Assembly: GCF_014648515.1 (NCBI RefSeq)
Contig: NZ_BMRG01000004.1
Coordinates: forward strand, 564,307-628,306
DNA from: Saccharothrix coeruleofusca
Lineage (GTDB): Bacteria; Actinomycetota; Actinomycetes; Mycobacteriales; Pseudonocardiaceae
Reading direction: 5' to 3'
Length of the DNA stretch: 64,000 nucleotides
Below are positions 9,457 to 19,560 of this stretch, piece by piece (the stretch's first letter is position 1; the number at the start of each line of letters is the position of its first letter). The translations under genes and the position numbers were made by a program. Under the pieces are notes generated by a model. It was not told the DNA's origin and made no database searches. It saw only the letters and a list, made by a program, of their open reading frames with translations.

Positions 9457-10608
9457 TCAGCGGGACAGCACCCCCGGCAGCAAGCCGCGCAGCACCGCCC
9501 GCGGCAGCGGCTTCAGGTGGGTGATCGCGAACGACTGCTCGACCAGCTCGCCACCCGTCCGCGCCGCGTCCCGCGCCGCGGCGCGGGGGAAGCGGATGCG
9601 CTCGCACCCCTCGGCGGCGGCCAGCTCGGCGGCCAGCCCGCGCAGCCCGGCCTCCTCGACCACCCGCTCGTCCAGCGCGACCTGGACGGCGGTGGCGCCG
9701 GAGCCCGCGAACAGGCACAGCAGGTACGCCACCAGGCGGTCGTCCCGGAAGCAGGCGATCAACTTCCTGCGCAGCCCGTCCACGGGCCGCAGCACGCGCA
9801 GGAATTCCTCGTCCAGCACGTCCACGACCCCGGCCGCCGCCCGGTGCAGGTCCGCGACCTGGGGCAGGAGCCGTTGGAAGTCGTCGAGCACCTCCACCCG
9901 CGTCCCCGGCGGCGCGGGCAGGCGGGGCGGGTGGAAGCGGCCGAGGCGGAGTTCGAGGTCGGGCGGGGCGGGCGCGAAGAAGAACCGCGAGCGCAGCAGC
10001 GACCGCCGCAGCGGCGCGAGGTCCGGTTCGGCGAAGTCCTTGAACACCACCACGTCGAACTCCCGCAGGCGCGCGTGCGCCAGCACCTCGCGGACCAGCC
10101 GGTCGGCCACCGGCTCGAGCAGCGGTCCGGCGGAGAGCACCCGGCCCCGGCCCAGCGGGTTGCCGCACAGCAGCACCGACATGGGCGGCAGCACCCGGTC
10201 CACCCGGCCAGGCAACCCGCCATCCCCCGCCCCGAGCACGGACGGTAATCGCAGCCCGCGGAAGCCGCTCATCGGCAGCACCGCGATGACGTCGCCCTGA
10301 CGCCGGACCGCCGCGTAACCGTGGTGGTCCGGCCGGTTGCGCGCCCGCTCCGCGGCGGCGAAGACCGGCCAGGCCCACAGCGGGTCGTCCGGCGGCAGCA
10401 GTTGCCCCCACCGGTCCTGGAGCAGTTCCGCCCCGGACAGCACCCCGGCGGTGTAGCGCTTCGCCGCCACCGGGCGCTCGTCCGCGACGATCGCGCCCCG
10501 CAGCACCGCGGGCCGCTCAGCGGCCCCCCACCGAGCGGCCCGCGGTCGCCGCGAGGCGATTCGGCCGTCGAACCAGGACGGCCGGAGCAGGATCGGTTGC
10601 GGGTCCAT
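9457..10608 (-). CDS. FemAB/GNAT-like acyltransferase-fold protein
   Basis: 383-aa soluble protein. The middle (FDVVVFKDF, then LAPLRRSLLRSRFFF) and end (KLIACFRDDRLVAYLLCLF, EGCERIRFP) resemble the tandem GNAT fold of FemAB-like, peptidogalycan-type proteins that transfer acyl or amino-acid groups from CoA or tRNA donors. I cannot identify the substrate. Start ATG 10608 follows GAGGGGG. It stands alone, divergent from the antiporter gene across a 312-base gap. Family assignment rests on general sequence feel rather than one decisive motif. Confidence 0.5.
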   Translation of the reverse strand: MDPQPILLRPSWFDGRIASRRPRAARWGAAERPAVLRGAIVADERPVAAKRYTAGVLSGAELLQDRWGQLLPPDDPLWAWPVFAAAERARNRPDHHGYAAVRRQGDVIAVLPMSGFRGLRLPSVLGAGDGGLPGRVDRVLPPMSVLLCGNPLGRGRVLSAGPLLEPVADRLVREVLAHARLREFDVVVFKDFAEPDLAPLRRSLLRSRFFFAPAPPDLELRLGRFHPPRLPAPPGTRVEVLDDFQRLLPQVADLHRAAAGVVDVLDEEFLRVLRPVDGLRRKLIACFRDDRLVAYLLCLFAGSGATAVQVALDERVVEEAGLRGLAAELAAAEGCERIRFPRAAARDAARTGGELVEQSFAITHLKPLPRAVLRGLLPGVLSR

Positions 10609-10920
10609 CCATCCCCCTCGGCGTCAGTCGCCCCGACGCCGACGACACCGCCGGCTCCCCCCGGTGGGAACGATCCCGACGACCAGTAGACCCGCGGCGG
10701 GCCCGGTGGACCACGCGGAACCACCTGCGGAACGAGACCTGCCTGTTCTTCGGGTGGCGCGCGGGCGGCACCCGAACCGGGCGGCCGGTCCGCACCCCCA
10801 CTGGTCACGTAGCGGGCCGGATCCGCAGTCCACGCGACCGAGGTGACTGAGCCGCACGGGTGTTTGCTCTCACCCGACCGGGGTACGCATACGACCACCC
10901 GCACCGTCGAGAGGCTTCCC
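10609..10920. other. 312-base divergent intergenic region
   Basis: Lies between the FemAB-like gene (left) and the antiporter gene (right). I find no convincing ORF, RNA gene or long inverted repeat. A possible AT-richer promoter patch is GGTACGCATACGA near 10881-10893, ahead of the antiporter start. I looked for a c-di-AMP (ydaO-type) riboswitch because such elements precede ion transporters in actinomycetes and did not see its conserved core. Confidence 0.4.
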
Positions 10921-12210
10921 TTGGATCCCGGTCCCGCACTCTACGCAGGGGCGGGTTTCGTCACGCTGGCAGCGGCGGTGCTACCTCGCCTGCTGGCCAG
11001 GGCCCCGATCTCGATGCCGATGGTGTTCCTCGGCGCGGGGGCGCTGGCCTTCGGCCTGGTCGAGCCGCTGCCCGACGTGGACCCGCTCGCGCACGGCTCG
11101 GCGGTGCTGCACCTGACCGAGCTGTGCGTGATCATCTCGCTGATGGGCGCGGGACTGGCGCTCAACCGGCCGGTCGGCCGACGGCGCTGGGCGACCACGT
11201 GGCGGCTGCTGGGCATCACCATGCCGCTGTCGGTGCTGGCCGTCGGCGTGCTGGGCTGGGCCGTGCTCGGGCTGGGCGCGGCGGGCGCGGTGCTGCTGGC
11301 CGCGGTGCTGGCGCCCACCGACCCGGTGCTGGCCAGCGAGGTGCAGGTGGCCGAGCCCGCCGAGCACCCGGAGTCCGACGAGGACGAGGCGCGGTTCGCG
11401 CTGACCTCCGAGGCCGGGCTCAACGACGGGCTGGCCTTCCCGTTCACCCACGCCGCGGTGGCCATCGCCGCGCTGGGCGCCGCGCCCGCCCTGTGGCTGC
11501 CGCGCTGGCTGGCGGTGGACGTGCTGTGGCGGCTGGGCGCGGGCGTGGGTGTCGGCGTGCTGGTGGGGTGGCTGCTGGGCAAGCTGTTCTTCTCCGCGCC
11601 CTCGGAGAAGCTCCGGCTGGCCGAGCACGCGGAGGGGTTCGTGGCGCTGGCGGCCACCTTCCTGGCCTACGGGGTCACCGAGCTGGTCGAGGGCTACGGG
11701 TTCGTCGCGGTGTTCGTCTGCGCGTGCGCCATCCGCGCCGCCGAGCGCCGTCACGACTACCACCACGTGCTGCACCAGTACGTGGAGCAGGTCGAGCGGA
11801 TGCTGACCGTGCTGCTGGTGTTCCTGCTCGGCGGCGCGGCGGCCACCGGCCTGCTCTCGGGCACGCACTGGCGCGAGGTGCTGGTCGCCGCCGCGGTCCT
11901 GCTGGTGGTGCGGCCCGCGGCCGGTCTGCTGGGCCTGCGCGGCGGCCGGACCGGCCCGCGCGAGCGGGTCGTCATCGCGTTCTTCGGCGTGCGCGGCATC
12001 GGCTCGCTGTTCTACGTGTCCTACGCCTTGCACGCGGGCCACTTCGCCGAGGCGGAGGCGCTGTGGCGGGTCGTGGGCCTGGTGGTGATCGGGTCGATCG
12101 TCCTGCACGGCGTGTCGGCCTCACCCGCCATGCTGCTGCTGGACCGGGTGCGCGCCCGCGCGGCGCGCGAGCGCGGCGATTCCGGCGCGGCCCCGCACAC
12201 CCCGGTCTGA
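10921..12210 (+). CDS. Na+(K+)/H+ antiporter, CPA1/NhaP type
   Basis: 429-aa protein with about 12 membrane segments. Family landmarks: LAPTDPVLASEVQV, then SEAGLNDGLAFPFTH holding the Asn-Asp ion-binding pair of electroneutral CPA1 exchangers, and a late FFGVRGIGSLFYVSYAL with the conserved arginine. It should exchange cytoplasmic cations for protons, serving pH or salt homeostasis. There is no long cytosolic regulatory tail. TTG 10921 is preferred since GAGAGG sits six bases upstream and the first membrane helix follows at once; an upstream in-frame ATG at 10843 would add 26 polar residues. Confidence 0.85.
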   Translation: MDPGPALYAGAGFVTLAAAVLPRLLARAPISMPMVFLGAGALAFGLVEPLPDVDPLAHGSAVLHLTELCVIISLMGAGLALNRPVGRRRWATTWRLLGITMPLSVLAVGVLGWAVLGLGAAGAVLLAAVLAPTDPVLASEVQVAEPAEHPESDEDEARFALTSEAGLNDGLAFPFTHAAVAIAALGAAPALWLPRWLAVDVLWRLGAGVGVGVLVGWLLGKLFFSAPSEKLRLAEHAEGFVALAATFLAYGVTELVEGYGFVAVFVCACAIRAAERRHDYHHVLHQYVEQVERMLTVLLVFLLGGAAATGLLSGTHWREVLVAAAVLLVVRPAAGLLGLRGGRTGPRERVVIAFFGVRGIGSLFYVSYALHAGHFAEAEALWRVVGLVVIGSIVLHGVSASPAMLLLDRVRARAARERGDSGAAPHTPV

Positions 12211-12237
12211 CCCGTCCCCGGCTCCGGCCACCGCGGC

Positions 12238-13272
12238 TCACCGGCGCGGCGGGCCGGTGCTCTCGCGCACGATCAGCTCGGTGGCGAGGTCTATCCGCTC
12301 GTTGACCGGCCGCTCGCCCCTGGCCAGGGTGAAGACCATCTGGGCCGCGGTGGCCGCCATCTCGCGCAGCGGCTGGCGCACGGTGGTCAGCGGCGGGCCG
12401 ATCCACTCGGTGACCGACAGGTCGTCGTAGCCGACCACCGACAGGTCGTCCGGGACGGCCAGTCCGAGCTCGCGCGCCGCGCGCATGACGCCCAGCGCCT
12501 GGAAGTCCGACCCGGCGAAGATCGCGGTGGGCCGGTCGGGGCGGTCGAGCAGGGACAGCCCGTGCGAGTACCCGCCGTTGACGTAGAAGTCGCCGTACCG
12601 CACGAAGTCCGGCTCGACCGGCACGCCCGCGTCCTCCAGCGCGCTGCGGAAGCCGTCCACCCTGGCGCGGCTGCACAGCACGTCGGTGGGGCCGGAGACG
12701 ACCGCGATCCGGCGGTGTCCCAGTGCCAGCAGGTGCCGGGTGGCGGCCAGGCCGCCCGCCCAGTTGGCCGAGCCGACGGTCGGCACTCCCGGCGGTGGCT
12801 CCCCCGCGGTGTCCACGACGACGAACGGGGTGCTGCGCGTGGTCAGCTGGTGGCGCTCGCCCGCGTCCAACTCGGCGAGCACGAGGATGACCCCCAGCGG
12901 ACGGCGGGCCAGCAGGTCCTCGAACCACTCGCGGCGGGGGCGGTGGCCGTCGCGCAACTCGGAGAGCACCACGGCGGCGCGCTCGGCGGCGGCGGCCTGC
13001 TCGACGCCGCGGATGATCTCGGTCGCCCACGCCGAGTGCAGTTCGTGGAAGACGACCTCGACCAGCGCGGGCCGGGACGACCGGCGCGCCCGCCGCCGCT
13101 GGTAGCGGTGCTGCTCGATGACGTTCTCCACCCGCGCGCGGGTGTCGGGGGCCACGTCGGGCCTGCCGTTGAGCACCTTGGACACGGTCGGCACCGACAC
13201 ACCCGCCTCGGCGGCGATGGACGCGATGGACGAGGTCCCCCTGCTCGCGCCCGGTTCGAGCGATGTGCTCAT
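12238..13272 (-). CDS. LacI-family transcriptional regulator
   Basis: 344-aa repressor: LacI HTH (about residues 15-65; SIASIAAEAGVSVPTVSKVL, then the hinge-helix region) and a periplasmic-binding-protein-like ligand domain with EWFEDLLARRPLGVILV, HRRIAVVSGP, ARVDGFRSALEDAG and PTAIFAGSDFQALGVM. Members sense sugars or related small molecules. ATG 13272 follows AGGGG by five bases. Neighbours are an antiporter (convergent) and a DUF2203 gene (divergent); no sugar-utilisation operon is adjacent, so the ligand is unknown. A perfect inverted repeat lies 127 bases upstream of the start. Confidence 0.9.
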   Translation of the reverse strand: MSTSLEPGASRGTSSIASIAAEAGVSVPTVSKVLNGRPDVAPDTRARVENVIEQHRYQRRRARRSSRPALVEVVFHELHSAWATEIIRGVEQAAAAERAAVVLSELRDGHRPRREWFEDLLARRPLGVILVLAELDAGERHQLTTRSTPFVVVDTAGEPPPGVPTVGSANWAGGLAATRHLLALGHRRIAVVSGPTDVLCSRARVDGFRSALEDAGVPVEPDFVRYGDFYVNGGYSHGLSLLDRPDRPTAIFAGSDFQALGVMRAARELGLAVPDDLSVVGYDDLSVTEWIGPPLTTVRQPLREMAATAAQMVFTLARGERPVNERIDLATELIVRESTGPPRR

Positions 13273-13706
13273 GCTGACCCCTGTCCGCGCGTCCACCGCT
13301 TCTAAACTATCGGTCTTCGAGCCTATGACTTTCGATGACCAGTGACCACCAGTCACCGGGACACGTCGAAGGCCGCGGTTCACCACGCAGTCATATCCCT
13401 CGCTGTTCACGTGCGTGAACAGCGAGCACTTCGAGCCTCCGATCGCCCCACCTCCGCCCCTAAGGCGGCCGTTGATAGACTCCGATGAGGCGATCACAGC
13501 CCCTTGGCACACCCTGCTGTCGAGTTCTGTTCCGATAGTTTCGAGGGTCGAGAGGACCCAGTGGACGTGGTCGGGGTAGCGTGACCGCACCGGGCAGCGC
13601 ACTCGACCACGACCGTCCCGGTAGGACTGATCGGTGTCGGGATCTCGTCGCACCGTTCGCCGCACCAGCGGCGGGCGCGCGGCGGAGGAATCAGCGAGGT
13701 GGCGGC
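13273..13706. other. 434-base divergent intergenic region
   Basis: Separates the LacI regulator from the DUF2203 gene. It is less G+C-rich than its surroundings near 13300-13340 and 13385-13410, consistent with promoters. The only strong structure is the 13-base inverted repeat at 13399-13426, listed separately. No convincing ORF is seen; in-frame extension of the DUF2203 gene to 13581 is open but lacks a ribosome site. Confidence 0.45.
13399..13426. promoter_or_regulatory. Perfect 13-base inverted repeat, 2-base spacer
   Basis: Arms CTCGCTGTTCACG (13399-13411) and CGTGAACAGCGAG (13414-13426) separated by TG. It is not at the end of a gene and has no T-tract, so an operator is more likely than a terminator. 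It could serve the divergent LacI and DUF2203 genes; the typical LacI-family central CG dyad is absent, so the bound protein is unknown. Confidence 0.55.
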
Positions 13707-14069
13707 GTGGCGCTGTTCAGCCTGTCCGAGGCGCGCGAGGAGCTGGCTCGGCTGCGGCCGGTGCTGGCGGAGATCGTGGCCGTGCGGGCCGACGCCGCCG
13801 AGCTGGCCGCGGCGCTGGGCTCCGGGACGCCCAGCCCGCTGGGCGGGCTGCCCGAGCTGAAGGCGGCGCAGGCCAGGCTGGACGACCTGATGACGGCGGT
13901 GCAGGCCACCGGCGCCGAGTTGAAGGGCTTCGCCCCGCTGCTGGTGGACTTCCCCTCGGAGCTGGACGGCGCGGACGTGCTGCTGTGCTGGCTGGAGGGC
14001 GACGCCGAGCTGAGCTGGTACCACCGCGCGGACGTGGGCTTCGCCGGACGCCGTCCGCTGCCGCGCTAG
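13707..14069 (+). CDS. DUF2203 domain-containing protein
   Basis: 120-aa cytoplasmic protein starting LFSLSEAREELARLRPVLAE, with a helical hairpin (about residues 1-75) and the characteristic end VDFPSELDGADVLLCWLEGD, ELSWYHRADVGFAGRRPL. This matches the uncharacterised DUF2203 family along its usual length. GTG 13707 is chosen because GAGGTGG lies upstream and the motif begins at residue 3. No partner genes nearby suggest a role; function unknown. Confidence 0.8.
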   Translation: MALFSLSEAREELARLRPVLAEIVAVRADAAELAAALGSGTPSPLGGLPELKAAQARLDDLMTAVQATGAELKGFAPLLVDFPSELDGADVLLCWLEGDAELSWYHRADVGFAGRRPLPR

Positions 14070-14233
14070 ACCCGCCGGGAGCGCGGGCGCGCCGCGACCA
14101 GTCCGCTGTCCGATCGGGTCACCCGGCGGCACTTCGAGGCAGGATTCCTGTCGACATCGACAGTCCCCGTCCCGTTTCGCCGCGCCCTGGAAAAGTCGTC
14201 AGTGTTGGTCCTCCCCCGATTGAGGAAGCACGG

Positions 14234-15931
14234 ATGACACGCAAACGACACCGGGCGCTCGTCCTGTTCAGCGCCTTGGCACTGCTGCCCGCCGCCGTCC
14301 CGGCCACGGCGACGCCGGACGAGAGCTCGGTCCTGTACGAGGTGCACGCCCCGCTCGGCAGCGAGCAGGCCCTGTTCGAGCAGGGCTTCGACGTGATGGA
14401 GCACCGCGACGGCGACAGCCTGTTCGTGCTGGGCGACGCCGGCACCCGGACCGCGCTCGAACGGGCGGGCTTCAAGGCCACCGTGGACCAGGTGCTGCCC
14501 GAGCCGCCGCAGGCCGCCCAAGCCGCCGCGGACACCTTCTACGGTGGCTACCACACCGTCAACGCCCACTACCAGCACTTGGACCAGGTCGCCCGCGAGC
14601 ACCCGGACCTGGCGACCGTGGTCGACTACGGCGACTCGTGGCTGAAGACCCAGAACCGGGGCGGTCACGACCTGCGCGCCATCTGCATCACCGCCAAGCG
14701 GCCCGGTGACTGCGCGCTGTCCCCCGACGCGCCCAAGCCCCGCTTCTTCGTCATGGGCCAACTGCACGCCCGCGAGCTGACCACCGGCGAGACCGCCTGG
14801 CGCTGGATCGACCACCTCGTCCAGGGGCACGGCACCGACCCCGAGGTCACCGCGCTGCTCGAGAGCACCGAGTTCTGGGTGGTCCCCGTCGCCAACCCCG
14901 ACGGCGTCGACTACGTCGAGGTGGGCGGTGACGCGCCGCACTCCCACCGCAAGAACGGCAGGGACGAGGGTTCCCGGTGCGAAGCCAGGTCCGACAGCCA
15001 CTACGGGGTCGACCTCAACCGCAACACCAGTTCGAACTGGGAATCGGCCCAGAACATCTCGTACTACGAGTGCAGGCAGACCTACCGGGGCACCGCCCCG
15101 GACTCGGAGCCGGAGACCCAGGCGCTGCAGGGGCTGTGGCGGTCGCTGTACCCCGACCGCCGCGCACCGGAGCGGACCCAGGCCGCACCCACCGACACCG
15201 CGGGCATGGTGCTGTCGCTGCACAGCTACGGCAACCTCGTGCTGTTCCCGTGGACCGGCGGGGTGATCGAGCAGCGGGCGGGCAACGACGCGGCGCTGCG
15301 GCAGCACGCCCAGGAGCTGGCCGAGATGGCCGGTGCGGACTGGCAGTACGGGCAGTCCGGCCAGGTGCTCTACTCCGCCTCGGGCACCACCGACGACTGG
15401 GTCTACGACGACCTCGGCGTGGCCTCCTACGTCTGGGAGATGGGCGGACAGCCCGACCAGGAGTGCGGCGGCTTCTTCCCCGCCTACTCCTGCCAGGAGA
15501 CCTTCTTCTGGCCGAAGGCGCTGCCCATGCTGCTGCACTCGGCGCACAAGGCCGCCGCGCCCTACGCGCCGGTCCCCGAGCCGTCCACCGAGTGCGTCAC
15601 GCGGGTCGACACCGACACCCCCCTGCCCGGCGGCACCGTGGTCACCCTGCCCGTCGAGGTCTCCGGCTGCGAGGACAACGCCCGGTCGACCTCGCGCGTC
15701 GACGTGACCCTCAAGAACCTGTCGATCTCCTACCTGCGCATGGACCTGATCGCGCCGGACAGCACGACCTACCGCCTGGAGACCCAGCGGCAGAGCACCG
15801 GGACCGACGACAGCGCCTCCTACACCGTCGACCTGTCCCGCGAGACCCGCGAAGGCACGTGGCAGCTGCGCGTGAACAGCCTCATCTGGCTGGCCAAGGG
15901 CGACGTGGACAGCTGGAGCCTGACGCTGTAG
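14234..15931 (+). CDS. Secreted zinc carboxypeptidase (M14) with C-terminal P-domain-like module
   Basis: 565-aa exported metallopeptidase. Signal peptide (about residues 1-28, LVLFSALALLPAAVPATA), propeptide-like region to about 95, then the M14 domain. Zinc-ligand motif HARELTTGE (H-x-x-E), third ligand in SLHSYGNL, Asn-Arg substrate motif DLNRNTSSNW, and a catalytic-glutamate region ASYVWEMGG are all visible. The last 115 residues (TPLPGGTVVTLPVEVSGCED, WQLRVNSLIW) resemble a proprotein-convertase-type P domain that stabilises secreted proteases. It should trim C-terminal residues from extracellular peptides. ATG follows GAGGAAG. A perfect bidirectional hairpin terminator follows at 15980-16016. 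Confidence 0.9.
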   Translation: MTRKRHRALVLFSALALLPAAVPATATPDESSVLYEVHAPLGSEQALFEQGFDVMEHRDGDSLFVLGDAGTRTALERAGFKATVDQVLPEPPQAAQAAADTFYGGYHTVNAHYQHLDQVAREHPDLATVVDYGDSWLKTQNRGGHDLRAICITAKRPGDCALSPDAPKPRFFVMGQLHARELTTGETAWRWIDHLVQGHGTDPEVTALLESTEFWVVPVANPDGVDYVEVGGDAPHSHRKNGRDEGSRCEARSDSHYGVDLNRNTSSNWESAQNISYYECRQTYRGTAPDSEPETQALQGLWRSLYPDRRAPERTQAAPTDTAGMVLSLHSYGNLVLFPWTGGVIEQRAGNDAALRQHAQELAEMAGADWQYGQSGQVLYSASGTTDDWVYDDLGVASYVWEMGGQPDQECGGFFPAYSCQETFFWPKALPMLLHSAHKAAAPYAPVPEPSTECVTRVDTDTPLPGGTVVTLPVEVSGCEDNARSTSRVDVTLKNLSISYLRMDLIAPDSTTYRLETQRQSTGTDDSASYTVDLSRETREGTWQLRVNSLIWLAKGDVDSWSLTL

Positions 15932-15979
15932 CCGGGAGCCGCCCGGCGCACGAGCACCCGCGCCGGGCAGTCCTCCCCA

Positions 15980-16016
15980 GGGCCCCGATGGGCGATCCCC
16001 CGGCCCATCGGGGCCC
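15980..16016. terminator. Bidirectional intrinsic-type hairpin, 14-bp perfect stem
   Basis: Arms GGGCCCCGATGGGC (15980-15993) and GCCCATCGGGGCCC (16003-16016) with a 9-base loop, lying exactly between the convergent carboxypeptidase and small secreted-protein genes. No U-tract follows, as is common in high-G+C actinomycetes. Confidence 0.75.
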
Positions 16017-16029
16017 GCCGAGCGGGTGG

Positions 16030-16503
16030 TCAGGCGCCGCGGACGATCGTGCAGGGCAGTGGCGCGATCGTGCTGGTCGGGCGCGGGCTCGGCAGGGTGA
16101 GCCGGGCCGTGACGCGGTTGTTGGCCTCGTCGGTCTCGGCGAACTCGTCGTCGGGGTCGACGACGATGGTGATCACGTGGAAGCGGCCGAAGTCGCCCGC
16201 CCGGAGCGTGAACTGGGCGGCGGTGTACCCCGATCCGCCCCAGCCGGACCTGAACTCGGTGAACAGGCCCGTGTCGCTGGTTCCCCGCACCTCGACCAGG
16301 CGCGGCGGAACGGTTCCGCTGGTCCTGATCCGGAACAGGACGTTGAGCAGGTCACCGCCGCCGAGGGCGCCGTTGGGAACGTACTGGCAGCCGCCACCCG
16401 CCGGGTCGGCGTCGTAGTCGCCGGGGGCGGCCACAGCCGCTGGTGCGGCGCAGACCGACACCAGCGCCACCAGGGGCAGGACTTCGAGGATTTTCCGGAA
16501 CAT
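16030..16503 (-). CDS. Small secreted protein with CARDB-like beta-sandwich
   Basis: 157-aa exported protein: signal peptide (VLPLVALVSVCAAPAAVA, cleavage near residue 27) and a single beta-rich domain. The segment FGRFHVITIVVDPDDEFAETDEANNRVTA (split here: VITIVVDPDDEF, ETDEANNRVTA) matches the end of CARDB-type adhesion-like modules, where D-x-x-x-x-x-E-x-x-E-x-N-N is typical. Two cysteines may form a disulfide. No enzyme motif. ATG 16503 with AAAGG about ten bases upstream; GTG 16515 is an alternative. Role unknown; CARDB modules usually bind surfaces or partner proteins. Confidence 0.65.
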   Translation of the reverse strand: MFRKILEVLPLVALVSVCAAPAAVAAPGDYDADPAGGGCQYVPNGALGGGDLLNVLFRIRTSGTVPPRLVEVRGTSDTGLFTEFRSGWGGSGYTAAQFTLRAGDFGRFHVITIVVDPDDEFAETDEANNRVTARLTLPSPRPTSTIAPLPCTIVRGA

Positions 16504-16636
16504 CGCGATCCACACCTTTCGCCATCGTGGTCAGAACGGAACGCGACACCGTTCTAACCCGCGCTCGCGACCGCGGACCCGAATTTGAACAACCGGGGGT
16601 GTTCGGGATTGTTCAGCGCACTGTTCAGCACGCGGT

Positions 16637-18520
<1,884 letters not shown>

Positions 18521-18650
18521 CCGCACACTGTCCACCGCACCCCTGGCGCGGGCCCGGCAACGAGGACCGCACCACTCGAATGGTTCACCCGGCAGCCGCA
18601 GGCGTGCGGTGCTCCTGAAGGGCGGGGTGCCGCAGGAGGGCCACCGCGAT

Positions 18651-18668
18651 TCGGTATTATTATACCGA
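18651..18668. promoter_or_regulatory. AT-rich inverted repeat upstream of methionine aminopeptidase
   Basis: TCGGTAT (18651-18657), spacer TATT, ATACCGA (18662-18668), ending six bases before the ribosome-binding GGAGGA of the aminopeptidase gene. This is a striking A+T patch in very G+C-rich DNA and contains TATTAT/TATACC, which could be a -10 element. Likely an operator overlapping the promoter; the regulator is unknown. Confidence 0.5.
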
Positions 18669-18686
18669 TCAAGTGGAGGAGAAGTC

Positions 18687-19451
18687 GTGATCGAGTTGAA
18701 GTCACCCGCGGAGATCGAGCGGATGCACGTCACCGGGCAGTTCGTCGCCCACGTCCTGTCCGAGCTCAGCGATCTCGCGGACGTCGGGGTGAACCTGCTC
18801 GACCTGGAGCACCACGCCCGCCGCATGATCCGGGAGCGCGGGGCCGAGTCCTGCTACTGGGACTACGCCCCCGAGTTCGGCAACGGGCCGTTCCGCAACG
18901 TCATCTGCCTGTCGGTCAACGACGCGGTGCTGCACGGACTGCCCCACGACTACGTGCTGCGCGACGGCGACCTGCTCAGCATGGACATCGCGGTGGCCAT
19001 CGACGGCTGGGTGGCGGACTCGGCGGTGAGCATCGTCGTGGGCACCCCGGCCGAGGAGGACCTGCACCTGATCCGGACCACCGAGGACGCGCTGCGGGCG
19101 GCCGTCGAGGCGGCCCAGCCGGGCAACCGGCTGGGTGACATCTCCGCGGCGATCGGGGCGGTCGCGCACGAGCGCGGCTACCGGGTCAACACCGAGTTCG
19201 GCGGGCACGGGCTGGGCCGGACCATGCACGAGCCGCCGCACGTGCCCAACAAGGGGCCCGCCGGACGCGGCCTGACGCTGCGGCCGGGACTGACCCTGGC
19301 CATCGAGCCCTGGCTGGCCCGCTCCACCGACCGGATCGTCTTCGACCCGGACGGCTGGACCATCCGGTCCGCCGACGGCTCGCGCACGGCACACTCCGAG
19401 CACACGGTGGCGATCACCGAGGACGGCCCCCTGGTGCTCACCCGCCGCTGA
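18687..19451 (+). CDS. map: Methionine aminopeptidase, type I
   Basis: 254-aa cytosolic metalloenzyme that removes the initiator methionine from new proteins. The pita-bread fold motifs are clear: HGLPHDYVLRDGDLLSMDIA (first metal Asp), WVADSAVS (second Asp), EFGGHGLGRTMHEPP (metal His and substrate His), LAIEPWL and AHSEHTVAI (metal Glu residues). Length fits the catalytic core with no N-terminal zinc extension. GTG 18687 follows GGAGGAGAA. It is isolated rather than in the usual ribosomal-protein/adenylate-kinase cluster, so it is probably a second, accessory Map. The operator-like repeat just upstream suggests conditional expression. Confidence 0.93.
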   Translation: MIELKSPAEIERMHVTGQFVAHVLSELSDLADVGVNLLDLEHHARRMIRERGAESCYWDYAPEFGNGPFRNVICLSVNDAVLHGLPHDYVLRDGDLLSMDIAVAIDGWVADSAVSIVVGTPAEEDLHLIRTTEDALRAAVEAAQPGNRLGDISAAIGAVAHERGYRVNTEFGGHGLGRTMHEPPHVPNKGPAGRGLTLRPGLTLAIEPWLARSTDRIVFDPDGWTIRSADGSRTAHSEHTVAITEDGPLVLTRR

Positions 19452-19501
19452 CCCGCGCCCAGGCGCGAACCGAGCGTTCGGGTCGCCGGGTGGTGGTCAG
19501 C

Positions 19502-19517
19502 GGCCCCCTGTGGGGCC
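19502..19517. terminator. Hairpin between convergent map and GlxA-type genes
   Basis: GGCCCC (19502-19507), loop CTGT, GGGGCC (19512-19517). The position between two converging genes supports a bidirectional terminator; the stem is short but pure G:C. Confidence 0.45.
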
Positions 19518-19560
19518 ACGGGTAGTACTTGCCGACGGGCATGGGGCAAGGGGAGGGGGG

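Noticed and set aside
10609-10920. c-di-AMP (ydaO) riboswitch ahead of the antiporter
   Set aside because: Conserved core segments are not present; only weak promoter-like sequence seen.
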